Below are positions 1 to 9,036 of a DNA stretch of 64,000 nucleotides, piece after piece. Below the pieces are notes generated by a model. That model worked only from the letters and a program-made list of their open reading frames with translations. It had not been told where the DNA came from and did no database searches. The stretch is from Myroides odoratimimus (GTDB taxonomy: Bacteria > Bacteroidota > Bacteroidia > Flavobacteriales > Flavobacteriaceae). The translations under genes were made by a program, and so were the position numbers. How positions within the stretch are numbered: the first letter of the stretch is position 1; each line of letters opens with the position of its first letter. The DNA is taken from assembly GCF_001485415.1 (NCBI RefSeq), contig NZ_BCMQ01000002.1, positions 1 through 64,000 of the forward strand, given 5' to 3'.

Positions 1-94
1 TCTTGTCGCGCTCTTGAAGGGGGTTAACTTATGATGACAATAAAAAAGCCCTAGACTATATAGACTAAGGCTGTAGGTAATACATTCTTTAATG

Positions 95-122
95 AAAAAA
101 GCTCTTGCCTACTGACAAGAGC
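95..122 (-). terminator. Candidate rho-independent terminator, minus strand
   Basis: Arms GCTCTTG (101-107) and CAAGAGC (116-122) enclose an 8-nt loop. On the plus strand the left arm is preceded by six A, which gives a U-run when the minus strand is read. No gene is identified immediately upstream on that strand other than the distant tRNA. Confidence 0.5.
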
Positions 123-224
123 TCTATTCTATAATTATTTTTCTTCTTTAAAGGATTCAAGCAATGAACAATCATTCTCTTATATACCTTAATATATAGT
201 ATATCACAGATATTCTAGAAAAGC

Positions 225-255
225 GAAAAGCGATACCTATTCGATATCGCTTTTC
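225..255. terminator. Strong inverted repeat, candidate terminator
   Basis: GAAAAGCGATA (225-235) pairs perfectly with TATCGCTTTTC (245-255) around a 9-nt loop, giving an 11-bp stem. T or A tracts flank it on either side only weakly, so direction is unclear. Confidence 0.45.
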
Positions 256-326
256 AAATCCCCTTAAAAAGTAAATTTCTTTACTTGTATTCTTGTTTTT
301 AAAATTCCATAACCTAAACGGTTATA

Positions 327-353
327 AGAAAAAAGCCAGTCAATGACTGGCTT
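327..353 (-). terminator. Terminator of tRNA-Asn
   Basis: AAGCCAGT and ACTGGCTT (333-340 and 346-353) form an 8-bp stem with a 5-nt loop. It lies 5 bases past the tRNA 3' end and is followed on the minus strand by a TTTTCTT tract. The position fits an intrinsic terminator of the tRNA transcript. Confidence 0.7.
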
Positions 354-358
354 CTCTG

Positions 359-432
359 CTCCCCCTCTTGGGCTCGAACCAAGGACCCTCTGATTAACAG
401 TCAGATGCTCTAACCAACTGAGCTAAGGAGGA
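359..432 (-). tRNA. tRNA-Asn (anticodon GTT)
   Basis: The minus strand folds as a 74-nt cloverleaf. Acceptor TCCTCCT pairs with AGGGGGA, with discriminator G. The D arm carries AGCTCAGTTGGTTAGAGC. The anticodon loop is CTGTTAA with anticodon GTT (plus-strand 396-398). The T arm is CTTGG-TTCGAGC-CCAAG. The 3' CCA is not encoded, so it would be added after transcription. Confidence 0.96.
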
Positions 433-522
433 AGGTGATGTCTTACCTTTATTGCGATGCAAATATAATACGATTTTTCATTTCTGCAAACACAACAAGC
501 ATTTTTTTTATATTTTTTTCAT

Positions 523-1866
523 CTAATTAAAAATTGCCTTATAAATATCATTCCCATTCGCGAATAACAATAATGCAATAAGTATGAAGAATCCTACCAT
601 CTGAGCGTTACCCAAGAATTTATCACTTGGCTTTCTTCCAGAGATCATCTCGTACAATAAAAAGATAACATGCCCACCATCTAAAGCAGGGATTGGTAAT
701 AAGTTCATAACCCCTAACATGATAGATAACATCGCTGTAATACTCCAGAACACTTGCCAGCTCCAGAACTGAGGGAAGATATCATAAATCGCTTTAAACC
801 CTCCTACTCCTTTATAAGCACCTGTCTCAGGTTGTACAATTTTCTTTAACTGTCCGAAATAACTCATGATTCTATCTTTCCCCATGTGTAACCCCGCAGG
901 AATAGCTTCTGCTAAAGAGTATTGCTCTCTACTTATCTCATATAGTCCAAGTTTTTGTAAATTATCAAATGGCAAAGCAGGAGCATAATATGTCTCTATC
1001 TTACCTTCTTGATTTACCTTTACATCAACAGTCGTATCTTTTCCATCGCGATTCACTACAACAGCAACAGTCTTTCCTTTGTTTTCTTCTAACACATTGC
1101 TTACCATATCAAAGAAAGGTGTTTCTACCCCATTAATAGACTTCACAATATCTTTAACCATTAATGTACCTTCATTAATAGAGTTTTCACCAAATCCTGC
1201 TACAATAAAAGGAATACGCAATCCTATGAAACCATTTCCTTTATTCTCTGTGATTTGTCCCAAAAAGTCAACTGGCAACTGTACATGCTCTACAACACCA
1301 GCACGCTCTACCTCGATATCTTTCCCCATAAGGATTGCCTCTGGCAGACTATTAAACTTCACAATCTCCTTTCCATCAACCTTTAATACCTTGTCTCCCG
1401 TTTTTAGACCAGCGTCTTCTAAGATAGGATTCTGAACCCAGATTCCACTCTTTACATCTTTATTAGCTATATATGACTCACCATACGCATAAGCCATACC
1501 AATATAGATAACAAAGGCTAAAATAAAGTTCACCGTAACTCCACCTAACATAATGATCAAACGTTGCCAAGCAGGTTTAGATCTAAACTCCCAAGGTTGT
1601 GGCTCACCAGCTAATTGGTCTGTATCCATACTTTCGTCCACCATACCAGATATTTTTACATACCCTCCTAATGGCAACCACCCAATACCATAAACAGTAT
1701 CTCCTATCTTCTTTTTAAACAAAGAAAACTTAACATCAAAAAATAAGTAAAACTTCTCGACACGTGTTTTAAAAAGTTTAGCAGGAATAAAATGCCCTAA
1801 CTCGTGTAAGATAATTAACAACGACAAACTCAATAAGAATTGAGATAATTTAATAAGTATATCCAT
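523..1866 (-). CDS. rseP: RIP metalloprotease RseP (site-2 protease)
   Basis: Membrane-embedded zinc metalloprotease of the M50 site-2 protease family, which cleaves membrane-anchored anti-sigma factors or remnant signal peptides within the inner membrane. The protein has 447 residues. The HELGH zinc motif is at residues 21-25 in the first membrane helix. PDZ-like sequence fills the middle, and the conserved C-terminal motif NLLPIPALDGGH (about 388-399) supplies the third metal ligand. A final hydrophobic segment follows. It is transcribed toward the tRNA and divergently from serS. The start ATG is preceded by a TACTTTTG promoter-like element. The substrate cannot be told from sequence. Length and motifs are normal for the family. 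Confidence 0.95.
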   Translation of the reverse strand: MDILIKLSQFLLSLSLLIILHELGHFIPAKLFKTRVEKFYLFFDVKFSLFKKKIGDTVYGIGWLPLGGYVKISGMVDESMDTDQLAGEPQPWEFRSKPAWQRLIIMLGGVTVNFILAFVIYIGMAYAYGESYIANKDVKSGIWVQNPILEDAGLKTGDKVLKVDGKEIVKFNSLPEAILMGKDIEVERAGVVEHVQLPVDFLGQITENKGNGFIGLRIPFIVAGFGENSINEGTLMVKDIVKSINGVETPFFDMVSNVLEENKGKTVAVVVNRDGKDTTVDVKVNQEGKIETYYAPALPFDNLQKLGLYEISREQYSLAEAIPAGLHMGKDRIMSYFGQLKKIVQPETGAYKGVGGFKAIYDIFPQFWSWQVFWSITAMLSIMLGVMNLLPIPALDGGHVIFLLYEMISGRKPSDKFLGNAQMVGFFILIALLLFANGNDIYKAIFN

Positions 1867-1899
1867 TTTTATTTTTTACAGACTCTAATATTATTCAGA

Positions 1900-1907
1900 C
1901 AAAAGTA
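1900..1907 (-). promoter_or_regulatory. Candidate -7 promoter element of rseP
   Basis: The minus strand reads TACTTTTG, a full match to the Bacteroidota -7 consensus TAnnTTTG, 34 nt before the rseP start codon. No clear -33 TTTG was seen at the expected distance. Confidence 0.4.
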
Positions 1908-2151
1908 AAATATTACTTTAACTAATCTCACTTTTTTTTAAATCAAGGCTTAAATTATCAATTCTTTCACATAAATAACAAGATAAACAAAGTGTAATAA
2001 AGCTAAAAAGCACTTCACATATTATTCTAAAGTAATTCTATTTATTAAATTATTATTTAGAAAAGCTAATAAACTACCAAATAAAGTGCATAATGTTCTA
2101 CAAAACTTATAAAGAGGTACGTAAAATAGCTGCTAATAGAAAAGTATTTTC

Positions 2152-2159
2152 TAACTTTG
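2152..2159 (+). promoter_or_regulatory. Candidate -7 promoter element of serS
   Basis: TAACTTTG matches TAnnTTTG and ends 22 nt before the serS ATG. The rest of the rseP-serS divergent spacer (1867-2181) is AT-rich and shows no other feature I can support. Confidence 0.45.
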
Positions 2160-2181
2160 CTTTACAATTAATATTTATAAT

Positions 2182-3453
2182 ATGTTACAGATAGCTTTTA
2201 TTAGAGAAAATCAAGAGCAAGTGGTTAAAGGATTAGCCAAAAGAAATCTTGATGTTGCCGATTTGCTAAAAGAAGTGCTTGAATTAGATGAGAAAAGAAG
2301 AAGCACACAGGTGGAATTAGACAATGTATTAGCAGAATCGAACAAACTATCCAAAAGCATCGGGGAGTTGATGAAAAGTGGTGAAAAAGCAAAAGCTGAA
2401 ATCATCAAAGAGAAAACATCAAACTTACGTGACCAAAGCAAACAATTAACTGAAGAGCTTAATAATGTATCTGCATTATTAACTGAGAAGTTATATACTA
2501 TACCAAACGTACCAACAGATATCGTACCTGCTGGTAAAGATGCTGATGATAACTTAAATGTATTCGAAGCAGGAGAAGTACCTACACTACACGAAGGTGC
2601 TTTACCACACTGGGAATTAGCAAAGAAATATGACATCATTGACTTTGAACTAGGGAATAAAATCACTGGAGCAGGTTTCCCTGTATATAAAGGTAAAGGA
2701 GCTCGTTTACAACGTGCGTTAATCTCTTACTTCTTAGACAAAAATACAGATGCAGGATATAGAGAGTATCAAGTTCCTCACTTAATCAATGAGGCATCAG
2801 GATACGGTACAGGACAATTGCCAGATAAAGAAGGACAAATGTATCACAGTACAGTTGACGATTTATACTTAATCCCAACAGCAGAGGTTCCTGTGACTAA
2901 TATCTTTAGAGATGTTATCTTACAAGAGACAGAGTTACCTATTATGTGTACAGCTTATACACCATGTTTCCGTAGAGAAGCGGGATCTTATGGAGCACAC
3001 GTAAGAGGTCTTAACCGCCTTCACCAATTTGACAAAGTAGAAATCGTACGTATCGAACACCCTGATAATTCTTATCAAGCATTAGACGGAATGGTAGAAC
3101 ATATTAAAGGACTATTGAACGACCTTAAACTTCCATATAGAATCTTAAGATTATGTGGTGGAGATATGGGATTCACATCAGCTCTTACTTATGACTTCGA
3201 AGTGTTCTCTACAGCACAAGACAGATGGTTAGAAATTAGTTCTGTATCTAACTTCGAGACATTCCAAGCGAATAGATTGAAATTAAGATTCAGAGATAAA
3301 GATGGTAAAAACCAATTAGCACATACTTTAAATGGTAGTTCATTAGCATTACCTCGTGTACTAGCAGGTATCTTAGAAAACTATCAAACACCAGAAGGAA
3401 TCGTAATTCCAGAAGTTTTACGCCCTTACACAGGATTTGATATTATCAACTAA
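2182..3453 (+). CDS. serS: Serine--tRNA ligase
   Basis: Charges tRNA-Ser with serine in the cytoplasm. The protein has 423 residues, typical for bacterial SerRS. The N-terminal 110 residues form the charged antiparallel coiled-coil arm that contacts the tRNA. The class II catalytic core follows, with motif 2 around residue 262 (FRREAGSYGAHVRGLNRLHQ) and motif 3 near 383 (LNGSSLALPRVLAGILENYQ). The start is supported by the -7 element just upstream. The gene ends at a strong hairpin, so it is probably a single-gene transcript. Confidence 0.98.
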   Translation: MLQIAFIRENQEQVVKGLAKRNLDVADLLKEVLELDEKRRSTQVELDNVLAESNKLSKSIGELMKSGEKAKAEIIKEKTSNLRDQSKQLTEELNNVSALLTEKLYTIPNVPTDIVPAGKDADDNLNVFEAGEVPTLHEGALPHWELAKKYDIIDFELGNKITGAGFPVYKGKGARLQRALISYFLDKNTDAGYREYQVPHLINEASGYGTGQLPDKEGQMYHSTVDDLYLIPTAEVPVTNIFRDVILQETELPIMCTAYTPCFRREAGSYGAHVRGLNRLHQFDKVEIVRIEHPDNSYQALDGMVEHIKGLLNDLKLPYRILRLCGGDMGFTSALTYDFEVFSTAQDRWLEISSVSNFETFQANRLKLRFRDKDGKNQLAHTLNGSSLALPRVLAGILENYQTPEGIVIPEVLRPYTGFDIIN

Positions 3454-3480
3454 TTAACACCAATAACCTTATAAACAAAA

Positions 3481-3520
3481 AGCACCAAATATTCGAAATA
3501 AGACATTTGGTGCTTTTTTT
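3481..3520 (+). terminator. Terminator of serS
   Basis: AGCACCAAAT (3481-3490) and ATTTGGTGCT (3505-3514) form a perfect 10-bp stem with a 14-nt loop, followed by a run of seven T. Confidence 0.85.
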
Positions 3521-3527
3521 ATCTTTG
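3520..3527 (+). promoter_or_regulatory. Candidate -7 promoter element for the DUF4286-rsmA-mgtE run
   Basis: TATCTTTG matches TAnnTTTG. It begins in the T-run of the serS terminator and lies 32 nt before the DUF4286 start codon. Confidence 0.45.
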
Positions 3528-3559
3528 CAAAAAATAATTCATTCAGTGTAATTAAAATT

Positions 3560-3874
3560 ATGATCATATATAATATCACAGTCAACATTCATGAAAGCGC
3601 ACATGACGTATGGATGCAATGGACAAAAAACGCTTATATACCAGGAATATTAGCAACTGGAAAGTTTGACAAAGCTAAAATTGTCAAAGTACTCATCGAA
3701 GAAGAAATGGGAGGAAAAACTTATTCTATTCAATTCGAAACACAGAGTAAAGAGTTACTAGATCAGTTCTATAAAGAAGACTTTGATCGTTTTGAGAACG
3801 AAGCTAAACGCCTTTTTGGTGAGCTTATGCTAACATTTAAAACAGAACTAGAATTAATCAGCGAACATCAATAA
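3560..3874 (+). CDS. DUF4286 family protein
   Basis: A 104-residue cytoplasmic protein that I recognise as the DUF4286 family, common in Bacteroidota and of unknown function. It begins [10 protein letters not shown] and is predicted to be a compact alpha/beta fold like small ferredoxin-like domains. It has no signal peptide, membrane segment or catalytic motif. It is 7 nt upstream of rsmA and very likely co-transcribed with it and mgtE. This neighbourhood appears conserved in flavobacteria and may hint at a translation-related role, but no function should be assigned. Confidence 0.85.
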   Translation: MIIYNITVNIHESAHDVWMQWTKNAYIPGILATGKFDKAKIVKVLIEEEMGGKTYSIQFETQSKELLDQFYKEDFDRFENEAKRLFGELMLTFKTELELISEHQ

Positions 3875-3881
3875 GATAACC

Positions 3882-4661
3882 ATGGATAAAGTAAGAGCAA
3901 AAAAACACTTAGGTCAGCATTTCTTAACTGACGAAAGTGTCGCAAAGAGAATCGCTGATACCTTGACATTAGAAGGATATAAGAAGGTATTAGAGATTGG
4001 TCCAGGTATGGGAGTTCTAACCAAATATATATTAGACAAACCGATAGAAACATTCGTAGTAGAAATAGATACAGAGTCTGTAGATTATCTACATGCTCAT
4101 TATAACAAACTACACGACCATATATTCGCACAAGACTTTCTAAAATTCGATATAGTACGTGCTTTTAATCAAGAGCCTTTCGCTGTAATCGGTAACTTCC
4201 CTTATAATATCTCTACACAAATCGTGTTTAGAGCATTAGAACTAAGAGACTATATCCCTGAGTTCTCAGGGATGTTCCAAAAAGAAGTAGCAGAACGTAT
4301 CTGTGAGAAAAAAGGAACTAAAGCTTATGGTATACTTTCAGTATTAGCACAAGCATTCTATGAAACAGAATATTTGTTCACTGTAGACGAACACGTATTT
4401 AACCCACCTCCAAAAGTAAAGTCAGGAGTAATGCGTATGATCCGTAAAGAAGATTACAGTCTACCTTGTAGTGAGAAATTATTCTTTACAGTAGTAAAAA
4501 CTGCCTTTAATCAGAGAAGAAAGACATTACGCAACAGCTTAAAAAGCTTTAACTTGCCAGAGGAAATAAGATCCGAAGAAGTATTTAATTTAAGACCAGA
4601 ACAATTAGACTATAAAGAATTTATAGAACTAACAAAGAAAATAGAAGCCTATGGAGTTTAA
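3882..4661 (+). CDS. rsmA: 16S rRNA dimethyladenosine transferase RsmA (KsgA)
   Basis: Dimethylates the two adjacent adenosines near the 3' end of 16S rRNA, using S-adenosylmethionine, late in small-subunit assembly. The protein has 259 residues. It opens with the family motif KKHLGQHFL, has the SAM-binding loop EIGPGMGVL near residues 38-46, and carries the catalytic NFPYNIS motif near residue 105. The RNA-binding C-terminal part includes [12 protein letters not shown]. The last 11 nt overlap the mgtE start, indicating translational coupling. Motifs and length are normal. Confidence 0.97.
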   Translation: MDKVRAKKHLGQHFLTDESVAKRIADTLTLEGYKKVLEIGPGMGVLTKYILDKPIETFVVEIDTESVDYLHAHYNKLHDHIFAQDFLKFDIVRAFNQEPFAVIGNFPYNISTQIVFRALELRDYIPEFSGMFQKEVAERICEKKGTKAYGILSVLAQAFYETEYLFTVDEHVFNPPPKVKSGVMRMIRKEDYSLPCSEKLFFTVVKTAFNQRRKTLRNSLKSFNLPEEIRSEEVFNLRPEQLDYKEFIELTKKIEAYGV

Positions 4662-6003
4662 AATCAGTAGAGAATCTTTACAACAATTCGAAGATTTAAT
4701 CGCTGAAAAGAATGAAAAGGAATTATTAGAGATTCTTAAAGATTTACACTACGCCGATATAGCAGAGATTATGAATGAGCTTTCTGGAGAAGAAGCGATA
4801 TACATATTCGATATATTAGATAGTGAAGTAACAGCAGAAATCCTTTTAGAATTAAATGAAGATGTCCGTGAAAAGATCTTAAAAACGCTATCTCCAAAAG
4901 AAATTGCAGAGGAGTTAGACGAATTAGACACGGATGACGCTGCTGATATTATCTCTGAATTACCAGAATCTAAGAAGGAAGAGGTTCTTTCTGAGCTGGA
5001 AGATTTAGAGCATGCAAAGGACATCGTTGAACTATTGCGTTATGACGAGGACACTGCAGGGGGGTTAATGGCCAAAGAGTATGTCTCTGTTAATGAGAAT
5101 TGGTCAGTGCTTACTTGTGTCAAAGAAATGCGCAAACAGGCTGAGCATGTATCTAGAGTACACTCTATCTATGTAATAGATAATGAAGGAAGGCTAAAAG
5201 GGAGACTGTCGCTAAAAGACCTCCTTACCTCTTCTACTACTACCCATATTAGTGATGTCTATATTAGAAATGTAGACTCAGTAAAAGTAGATACAAAAGA
5301 TGTAGAGGTAGCTCGTATTATGCAGAAGTATGACTTAGAAGCCATTCCTGTTATAGATGAAATGGGAAGGTTAGTAGGTCGTATTACCATAGATGACATC
5401 GTAGACGTTATTAAAGAAGAAGCAGATAAAGATTACCAATTAGCAGCAGGTATTTCTCAAGACGTAGAGGCTAATGACAGTATCCTTATGCTGACACGAG
5501 CTAGATTACCTTGGTTAATATTAGCCATGATAGGTGGATTCGTAGCTGTTAATGTATCTAGAAGTTTTGAAGGAGCTATGGAGAAGTTTGGTGTACTATT
5601 CTTCTTCACCCCTCTTATTGCGGCTATGGCAGGTAATGTTGGAGTTCAATCTTCTGCTATTATCGTACAAGGACTAGCTAATAACTCTATCACCGGATCT
5701 ATATGGAAGCGATTAGGAAAAGAAGTAACGCTTAGTTTACTAAATGGTTTCTTACTTGCTATTCTGATGATGCTAGGAAGTCACTTCTTATTAGGGGTAG
5801 ATTATATCATAGGTATCACTGTATCTATAGCACTGATTAGTGTAATAATCATCGCTAGTCTTATCGGTACCTTTGTTCCGATCTTACTGAATAAATATGG
5901 TATAGACCCTGCTTTAGCCACAGGTCCTTTTATCACTACAAGTAATGATATCTTTGGAATCTTAATTTACTTTTCAATTGCAAAGGTTATTTTAGGTTTC
6001 TAG
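4651..6003 (+). CDS. mgtE: Magnesium transporter MgtE
   Basis: Mg2+-gated magnesium channel or transporter of the inner membrane. The protein has 450 residues in the usual order: an acidic, helical MgtE_N domain (about 1-130), a pair of CBS domains (about 135-255), a connecting plug helix, and a C-terminal domain of about five membrane helices (about 285-450) that forms the pore. The N-terminal domain is rich in Asp and Glu, as expected for a cytosolic Mg2+ sensor. The start overlaps rsmA by 11 nt. Confidence 0.96.
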   Translation: MEFKISRESLQQFEDLIAEKNEKELLEILKDLHYADIAEIMNELSGEEAIYIFDILDSEVTAEILLELNEDVREKILKTLSPKEIAEELDELDTDDAADIISELPESKKEEVLSELEDLEHAKDIVELLRYDEDTAGGLMAKEYVSVNENWSVLTCVKEMRKQAEHVSRVHSIYVIDNEGRLKGRLSLKDLLTSSTTTHISDVYIRNVDSVKVDTKDVEVARIMQKYDLEAIPVIDEMGRLVGRITIDDIVDVIKEEADKDYQLAAGISQDVEANDSILMLTRARLPWLILAMIGGFVAVNVSRSFEGAMEKFGVLFFFTPLIAAMAGNVGVQSSAIIVQGLANNSITGSIWKRLGKEVTLSLLNGFLLAILMMLGSHFLLGVDYIIGITVSIALISVIIIASLIGTFVPILLNKYGIDPALATGPFITTSNDIFGILIYFSIAKVILGF

Positions 6004-6027
6004 ATTATTTAAAGCTACATCACAACC

Positions 6028-6972
6028 ATGAACACTAAGAAAGTATTACATATAGATAGTAATCATCCTTTAATGATTACACAACTAGCAGAACTAGGAT
6101 ACGAAAATGTAGAAAACTACACTGCTAGTAAAGAAGAAATAGCAGAAAACATACACGAATATGAAGGTATCATTATCCGAAGTCGCTTTTCTATTGATCA
6201 ATCTTTTTTAGAGAAAGCAACTAACTTAAAGTTCATTGGACGTGTCGGTGCAGGACTAGAGAATATAGACTGTGCATATGCAGAGACTAAAGGTATAGCG
6301 CTTATCGCTGCTCCAGAAGGTAATAGAACTGCAGTAGGAGAACACGCCTTAGGGATGCTACTAAGCCTAATGAATAAACTCAACTTAGTCGACCAAGAAG
6401 TAAGACAAGGAATCTGGATTAGAGAAGGAAACAGAGGACATGAGATAGAAGGTAAAACAGTAGGTATTATAGGCTATGGAAATATGGGAAATGCTTTTGC
6501 CAAACGCCTACAAGGGTTTGACTGTGAAGTAATCTTCCACGATATCAGAGAAGGACTAGAGAATGCCTATGCAAAACAAGTAAGTTTAGCAGAGTTACAA
6601 GAACGAGCTGATATCCTAAGCCTACATACTCCACAGACACCGGAGACCATGTATCTCATCAACAAGGAACTAATCCAAGGGTTCAAAAAGCCTTTCTGGT
6701 TTATAAATACAGCTAGAGGGAAGTCTGTCAATACTACAGATCTAGTCGAAGCTTTAAAGTCTGGTAAAGTAAGAGGTGCTGCATTAGACGTATTAGAGTA
6801 CGAGAAGTCTTCTTTCGAGAATATGTTCTCAGATAATACTCTTCCTGAACCTATGCAATACTTAATACAAGCTAAGAATGTATTACTATCCCCTCATATC
6901 GGAGGATGGACTATAGAAAGCAAAGAAAAACTAGCGCAAACGATTATAGACAAAATCAAATTACTATACTAA
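6028..6972 (+). CDS. D-isomer-specific 2-hydroxyacid dehydrogenase (SerA-like)
   Basis: NAD-dependent oxidoreductase of the D-2-hydroxyacid dehydrogenase family, 314 residues, without the C-terminal ACT domain of long SerA enzymes. The nucleotide-binding glycine motif GIIGYGNMGNAFAKRL lies near 150-165. The catalytic Arg is in INTARG and the catalytic His in LSPHIGG. GAGLENID and APEGNRTAVGEHALGMLL are typical of the phosphoglycerate dehydrogenase/hydroxypyruvate reductase branch. Oxidation of 3-phosphoglycerate for serine synthesis is plausible, but no serB or serC lies nearby. It follows mgtE by 24 nt, with a strong terminator after it. Confidence 0.88.
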   Translation: MNTKKVLHIDSNHPLMITQLAELGYENVENYTASKEEIAENIHEYEGIIIRSRFSIDQSFLEKATNLKFIGRVGAGLENIDCAYAETKGIALIAAPEGNRTAVGEHALGMLLSLMNKLNLVDQEVRQGIWIREGNRGHEIEGKTVGIIGYGNMGNAFAKRLQGFDCEVIFHDIREGLENAYAKQVSLAELQERADILSLHTPQTPETMYLINKELIQGFKKPFWFINTARGKSVNTTDLVEALKSGKVRGAALDVLEYEKSSFENMFSDNTLPEPMQYLIQAKNVLLSPHIGGWTIESKEKLAQTIIDKIKLLY

Positions 6973-6978
6973 AAACAA

Positions 6979-7008
6979 AAAGGAGTTTCAATAGAAACTC
7001 CTTTTTTT
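6979..7008. terminator. Bidirectional terminator between convergent genes
   Basis: AAAGGAGTTTC (6979-6989) and GAAACTCCTTT (6994-7004) form an 11-bp stem with an AATA loop. A T-run follows on the plus strand and an A-run precedes it, so it can serve both the dehydrogenase and the acyltransferase gene. The stop codon of the latter lies at 7007-7009, at the edge of the T-run. Confidence 0.85.
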
Positions 7009-8842
7009 ATGACTCTTGCTTTTCGCTTTTGTTATTTTCTTCTTGAATCTTTCTTTCAAGTTCTGCTTCGAATTCTTCCATTACAGGTTTCACTGTGCTT
7101 TCTGGTAGATCAGCAATCTTGATATACATCAGACCATCTATTGCATTATTAAACAATGGATCAACATTAAAAGCGATCACCTTTGCATTCTGCTTAATGT
7201 ATTTTTTAATCAATACAGGCAATCTTAACTTTCCTGGTTCTACATCCTCAATGATCTTATCGAATTTATTTAAATCAGAATCTGTCTCACTAAAGATCAA
7301 ATCTTTCTCACTATCCTTAAGATTTACTTTATATTCCATCTTAGGAGTGACGTACTGAGCGATATAAGGATCAAAATAGTGTGATCTCATAAACTCAATC
7401 ATTAATGATTTAGAGAAATCAGAGAACTGATTACTAATACTCACTCCACCGATTAAGTATTTGTGTTCAGGATATCTCAATGTAGTATGTACAATACCTT
7501 TCCACAATAAGAATAGAGGCATTGGCTTCTGTTGATACTCTTTAATGATAAAAGCTCTACCCATCTCTATAGACTGAGACATCATCGGATATAACTCAGA
7601 CTCAAAGCGGAACAACTCATTTAAATAGAACCCATTGATTCCATATTTCTTATAAATCTCTGTTCCCAATCCCATACGGTATGCTCCACAAATCTGTTGA
7701 GTATCATTATCCCATAAGAACATATGGTGATAATACTTATCGTATTGATCTAAGTCTAGTTCATTATTCGTTCCCTCTCCTACTTGTCTAAACGTAATTT
7801 CTCTTAAACGTCCTAATTCTGTTAGAATCGTTGGTATTAGATCTGATTTACACAAGAATATCTCGTAATTCTTACTCTGTAATAATCTATAATTACCTTC
7901 TCTCAGCGTATTAATCTCTTCTAAAATCTTCTCTACTGGCTGTGCCTCAATAATATCTTTCACGCTTTTTGGTAATTTGAAATTAAATGAAGGTACTTTA
8001 ATCCATTTACGTATATCTTCATCCTTATATGCATTCGACAATAAGTATGTTTTAAAACGCAGGAAGTTACCATAATCATTTATATCATAGTGTTCACTTT
8101 GTTCTTCTACTGATATCGGTCTACCTATCCTTACTTTGATCACTCTATTTTTTTGAGTCAATAGTTCAGAAGGCAGTTTAGCTGTACGCAACGTAGGATT
8201 TATTTGAGACAAGAAATAGAATAACTTACTATTTGTTGCATGAAAATAAATAGGTACTACAGGTACATTTGCTTTCTTTATCAGCTTAATCGCTCCTTCT
8301 TCCCAAGGTTTATCTACGATAAGTTTATCATCTTTATACGTAGACACTTCCCCAGCAGGGAATATCCCTAAAGGCTTTCCATCACTTAAATGTCTTAAAG
8401 TATCTTTTAATCCTATAACGCTTGATTTAACATCCTTATTGTTCTCAAAAGGATTCACAGGCATAATATAAGGCTTTAATGGCTCTATGCGATGTAATAA
8501 AAAGTTAGCGATAATTTTAAAATCAGGATCATGCTCTAACATCAGTTTAAGCAATAGAATACCGTCTATTCCTCCTAACGGATGATTAGAAATAGTTATA
8601 TAAGGCCCTTTCTTAGGCAGTCTCTTAAGTTCTTCTGGATCTATTTCAAATTCTATTTGAAATTCTTCTAAGATAGCATTTAAAAAATCTAGATTAGACA
8701 AATGCTTATTGCGGTCGTAAATTTTATTTAACGTAGTGATTTTAAGCGCCTTCATCAACATCCACCCCGTAAAGGTTCCTAGAAAACCATACTTATCTAC
8801 GTTAATTGCCTTTGCTACTTCTTTCGCCGTTACTAACCCCAT
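7007..8842 (-). CDS. olsF: OlsF-like bifunctional acyltransferase (PlsC domain plus GNAT-like N-acyltransferase)
   Basis: A 611-residue two-domain acyltransferase. Residues about 75-270 are a PlsC-type glycerolipid acyltransferase domain with the HPLGGID block (His87, Asp93) and FPAGEVST near 161. Residues about 310-560 resemble the OlsB/Acetyltransf_5 N-acyltransferase fold (GAYRMGLG, LNELFRFE, EMGRAFI). This order is that of OlsF, described in Flavobacterium johnsoniae and Serratia, which makes ornithine lipids by N-acylating ornithine and then O-acylating the product. Glycine-lipid synthesis is a possible alternative. His and Asp are one residue further apart than the classical HX4D. The enzyme would act at the inner face of the cytoplasmic membrane. 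Confidence 0.8.
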   Translation of the reverse strand: MGLVTAKEVAKAINVDKYGFLGTFTGWMLMKALKITTLNKIYDRNKHLSNLDFLNAILEEFQIEFEIDPEELKRLPKKGPYITISNHPLGGIDGILLLKLMLEHDPDFKIIANFLLHRIEPLKPYIMPVNPFENNKDVKSSVIGLKDTLRHLSDGKPLGIFPAGEVSTYKDDKLIVDKPWEEGAIKLIKKANVPVVPIYFHATNSKLFYFLSQINPTLRTAKLPSELLTQKNRVIKVRIGRPISVEEQSEHYDINDYGNFLRFKTYLLSNAYKDEDIRKWIKVPSFNFKLPKSVKDIIEAQPVEKILEEINTLREGNYRLLQSKNYEIFLCKSDLIPTILTELGRLREITFRQVGEGTNNELDLDQYDKYYHHMFLWDNDTQQICGAYRMGLGTEIYKKYGINGFYLNELFRFESELYPMMSQSIEMGRAFIIKEYQQKPMPLFLLWKGIVHTTLRYPEHKYLIGGVSISNQFSDFSKSLMIEFMRSHYFDPYIAQYVTPKMEYKVNLKDSEKDLIFSETDSDLNKFDKIIEDVEPGKLRLPVLIKKYIKQNAKVIAFNVDPLFNNAIDGLMYIKIADLPESTVKPVMEEFEAELERKIQEENNKSEKQES

Positions 8843-8864
8843 TAAAATTCAAAATTAAGTAATA

Positions 8865-8872
8865 CAAATATA
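8865..8872 (-). promoter_or_regulatory. Candidate -7 promoter element of the olsF-like gene
   Basis: The minus strand reads TATATTTG, a full match to TAnnTTTG, 23 nt before the start codon at 8842. Confidence 0.5.
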
Positions 8873-9001
8873 CTAAAATCTTCAGCTATTCCATTTTATT
8901 TTATCAGACTAGTACTATAATTCATAAAAAAGAAATTACAAAATGTATAAATAACTGATTAAAACAAAGATAAGATATTAAATCAAAAAATATATTTTTT
9001 A

Positions 9002-9009
9002 TATTTTTG
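9002..9009 (+). promoter_or_regulatory. Candidate -7 promoter element of xth
   Basis: TATTTTTG matches TAnnTTTG and lies 27 nt before the xth start. It sits in a very AT-rich stretch, so chance is a real possibility. Confidence 0.4.
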
Positions 9010-9036
9010 ATTTTTTAAACTACATACTCATTTTAT

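Larger units (their letters stand above)
1..332. other. Gene-free left edge with terminator-like hairpins
   Basis: No convincing coding region is visible in this stretch. It holds several inverted repeats. A weak one lies near 47-72 (AGCCcTAG pairing with CTAaGGCT); stronger ones at 95-122 and 225-255 are listed separately. The left end may contain the last codons of an upstream gene, but each plus-strand frame closes within about 35 bases and nothing can be identified. Confidence 0.5.

Noticed and set aside
1-35. C-terminal end of a plus-strand gene at the left edge
   Set aside because: All three frames close within about 35 bases and nothing in these few codons can be recognised.
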